A DNA stretch of 6,334 nucleotides, from the NCBI GenBank assembly GCA_012963895.1, contig DTUW01000106.1, forward strand, positions 1 to 6,334. The letters are read 5' to 3'. The DNA is from Campylobacterales bacterium. GTDB taxonomy: Bacteria; Campylobacterota; Campylobacteria; Campylobacterales; Thiovulaceae. The notes beneath the pieces were generated by a model. That model saw only the letters and a program-made list of their open reading frames with translations, was not told where the DNA came from and did not search any database. Below, piece by piece: positions 5,773 through 6,334 of the stretch. A program made the position numbers and the translations under genes. The first letter of the stretch is position 1. Each line of letters begins with the position of its first letter.

Positions 5773-6334
5773 TTATTCTATTGGTGCTGTATCTTTCAAG
5801 CTAAATACCATATTTATCATATTGACATTAGGTATAGCTAAGACTTCTTCCTTAGTTAGTCTGTTAGTATGTCTTTCTAAGTATCCTGCGGCAGTGTCCA
5901 CAGCACCCCATCGAATCAATATGTCGTTCAGCTTTTTGTCGCTATTTATCATCAATAGCTTGAATGCATTGATATATGCATCGACTGTTTGGAACATATA
6001 CTCAGGGTGAACCAGATAGTTGTCGTGGTTTGAACTCATTTGCACTCCATAGCCTTTCTTCATAATTCTGACTACAGTTCTAACAAGAGCTGCATCAATA
6101 TAGTGAGTAGTAAAAGCCATTTTGAATAGCTCATACATATTGATTGGTTCTAACAGTTCATCTTTCTTTCTATTGAATTTTATTCTCCAACCATAGTCTC
6201 TTATAAAGTATCTTAGAGTCATTTGTTTGTCCATAAAGTCAGAGATTGGTACATACTCAGTATTAAATTCAGTGATACCGCCAAGATTATGGATATGAAT
6301 CCATCTTCTAAAATCACCTGTTGCAAACTGAATA
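5773..6334 (-). CDS. C-terminal part of a probable single-subunit (T7/mitochondrial-type) RNA polymerase, 5' end outside the window
   Basis: The frame is open from the right edge to the TAA at 5773, giving 186 residues; the ATG at 6234 is most likely internal. The sequence follows the end of phage T7 and mitochondrial RNA polymerases in order. EPINMYELFKMAFTTHYIDA (63-82 of the fragment) matches the region ending in 'NFVHSLDasH', and VRTVVRIMKKGYG matches the next helix. SSNHDNYLVHP (101-110) fits motif C, H-D-x-[FY]-x-x-H, where D104 would be the second catalytic, metal-binding aspartate. AIPNVNMINMVFSLKDTAPIE at the very end matches the 'lP..GnlnL..i..s.yfFa' tail. Family A DNA polymerases share an HD motif but usually read HDE and lack the tail. 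The call is by eye from remembered family patterns; the N-terminal motifs A and B are not visible. Such enzymes usually belong to phages, prophages or linear plasmids. Confidence 0.6.
   Translation of the reverse strand, partial: IQFATGDFRRWIHIHNLGGITEFNTEYVPISDFMDKQMTLRYFIRDYGWRIKFNRKKDELLEPINMYELFKMAFTTHYIDAALVRTVVRIMKKGYGVQMSSNHDNYLVHPEYMFQTVDAYINAFKLLMINSDKKLNDILIRWGAVDTAAGYLERHTNRLTKEEVLAIPNVNMINMVFSLKDTAPIE

Noticed and set aside
5822..6010. Plus-strand frame opposite the RNA polymerase-like gene
   Set aside because: It is antisense to a frame with ordered family motifs and has no supporting signal.
5773..6234. Treating the ATG at 6234 as the start of a complete 153-residue protein
   Set aside because: The frame stays open for 33 more codons to the window edge, those codons read as ordinary protein, and no ribosome site precedes the ATG; motif C so near the C-terminus also requires a long upstream part.
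5773..6334. Family A DNA polymerase as the identity of the right-edge gene
   Set aside because: The motif reads HDNYLVH rather than HDE, and the THYIDA element and the terminal IPN...FSL tail fit single-subunit RNA polymerases better. It is kept as the main alternative.

Overview
The window looks like chromosomal DNA of a Gram-negative, AT-rich bacterium. It is probably a campylobacterote (epsilonproteobacterium) of the Sulfurovum/Sulfurimonas type. This placement is an inference from the compact LpxK and TrpA, the low GC content, the AGA-rich coding style and AAGGA ribosome sites; no rRNA or marker gene is present to prove it.

Layout from left to right. (1) 8-652, plus strand: an unrecognised acidic protein with a Val/Thr/Glu repeat region and a beta-rich C-terminus, possibly cut by the window edge. 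A GC-rich hairpin lies between it and the next, convergent gene. (2) 694-2158, minus strand: a two-gene operon, trpA followed by an ABC-2-like membrane permease overlapping it by 8 bp, with no ATPase gene on either side. (3) 2159-2236: a short divergent promoter region. (4) 2237-5020, plus strand: lpxK (GTG start), then a McrB-like AAA+ ATPase whose start lies inside lpxK (20 bp overlap), then a small secreted protein resembling a free-standing subtilisin propeptide. (5) 5022-5771, minus strand: a lipoprotein with a FlgT-like C-terminal half, converging on the previous gene with a single base between stop codons. (6) 5773 to the right edge, minus strand: the C-terminal 186 residues of a protein that I read as a single-subunit (T7/mitochondrial-type) RNA polymerase. 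It ends one base before the lipoprotein start.

The housekeeping functions are tryptophan synthesis (trpA) and lipid A synthesis (lpxK). The accessory content is concentrated to the right of lpxK. The most unusual points are the phage-type RNA polymerase end abutting a chromosomal-looking lipoprotein gene, the McrB-like ATPase translationally coupled to lpxK without its usual nuclease partner, and a protease propeptide-like domain without a protease. I see no tRNA, rRNA, CRISPR array, insertion sequence or integrase. All intergenic gaps are under 100 bases.
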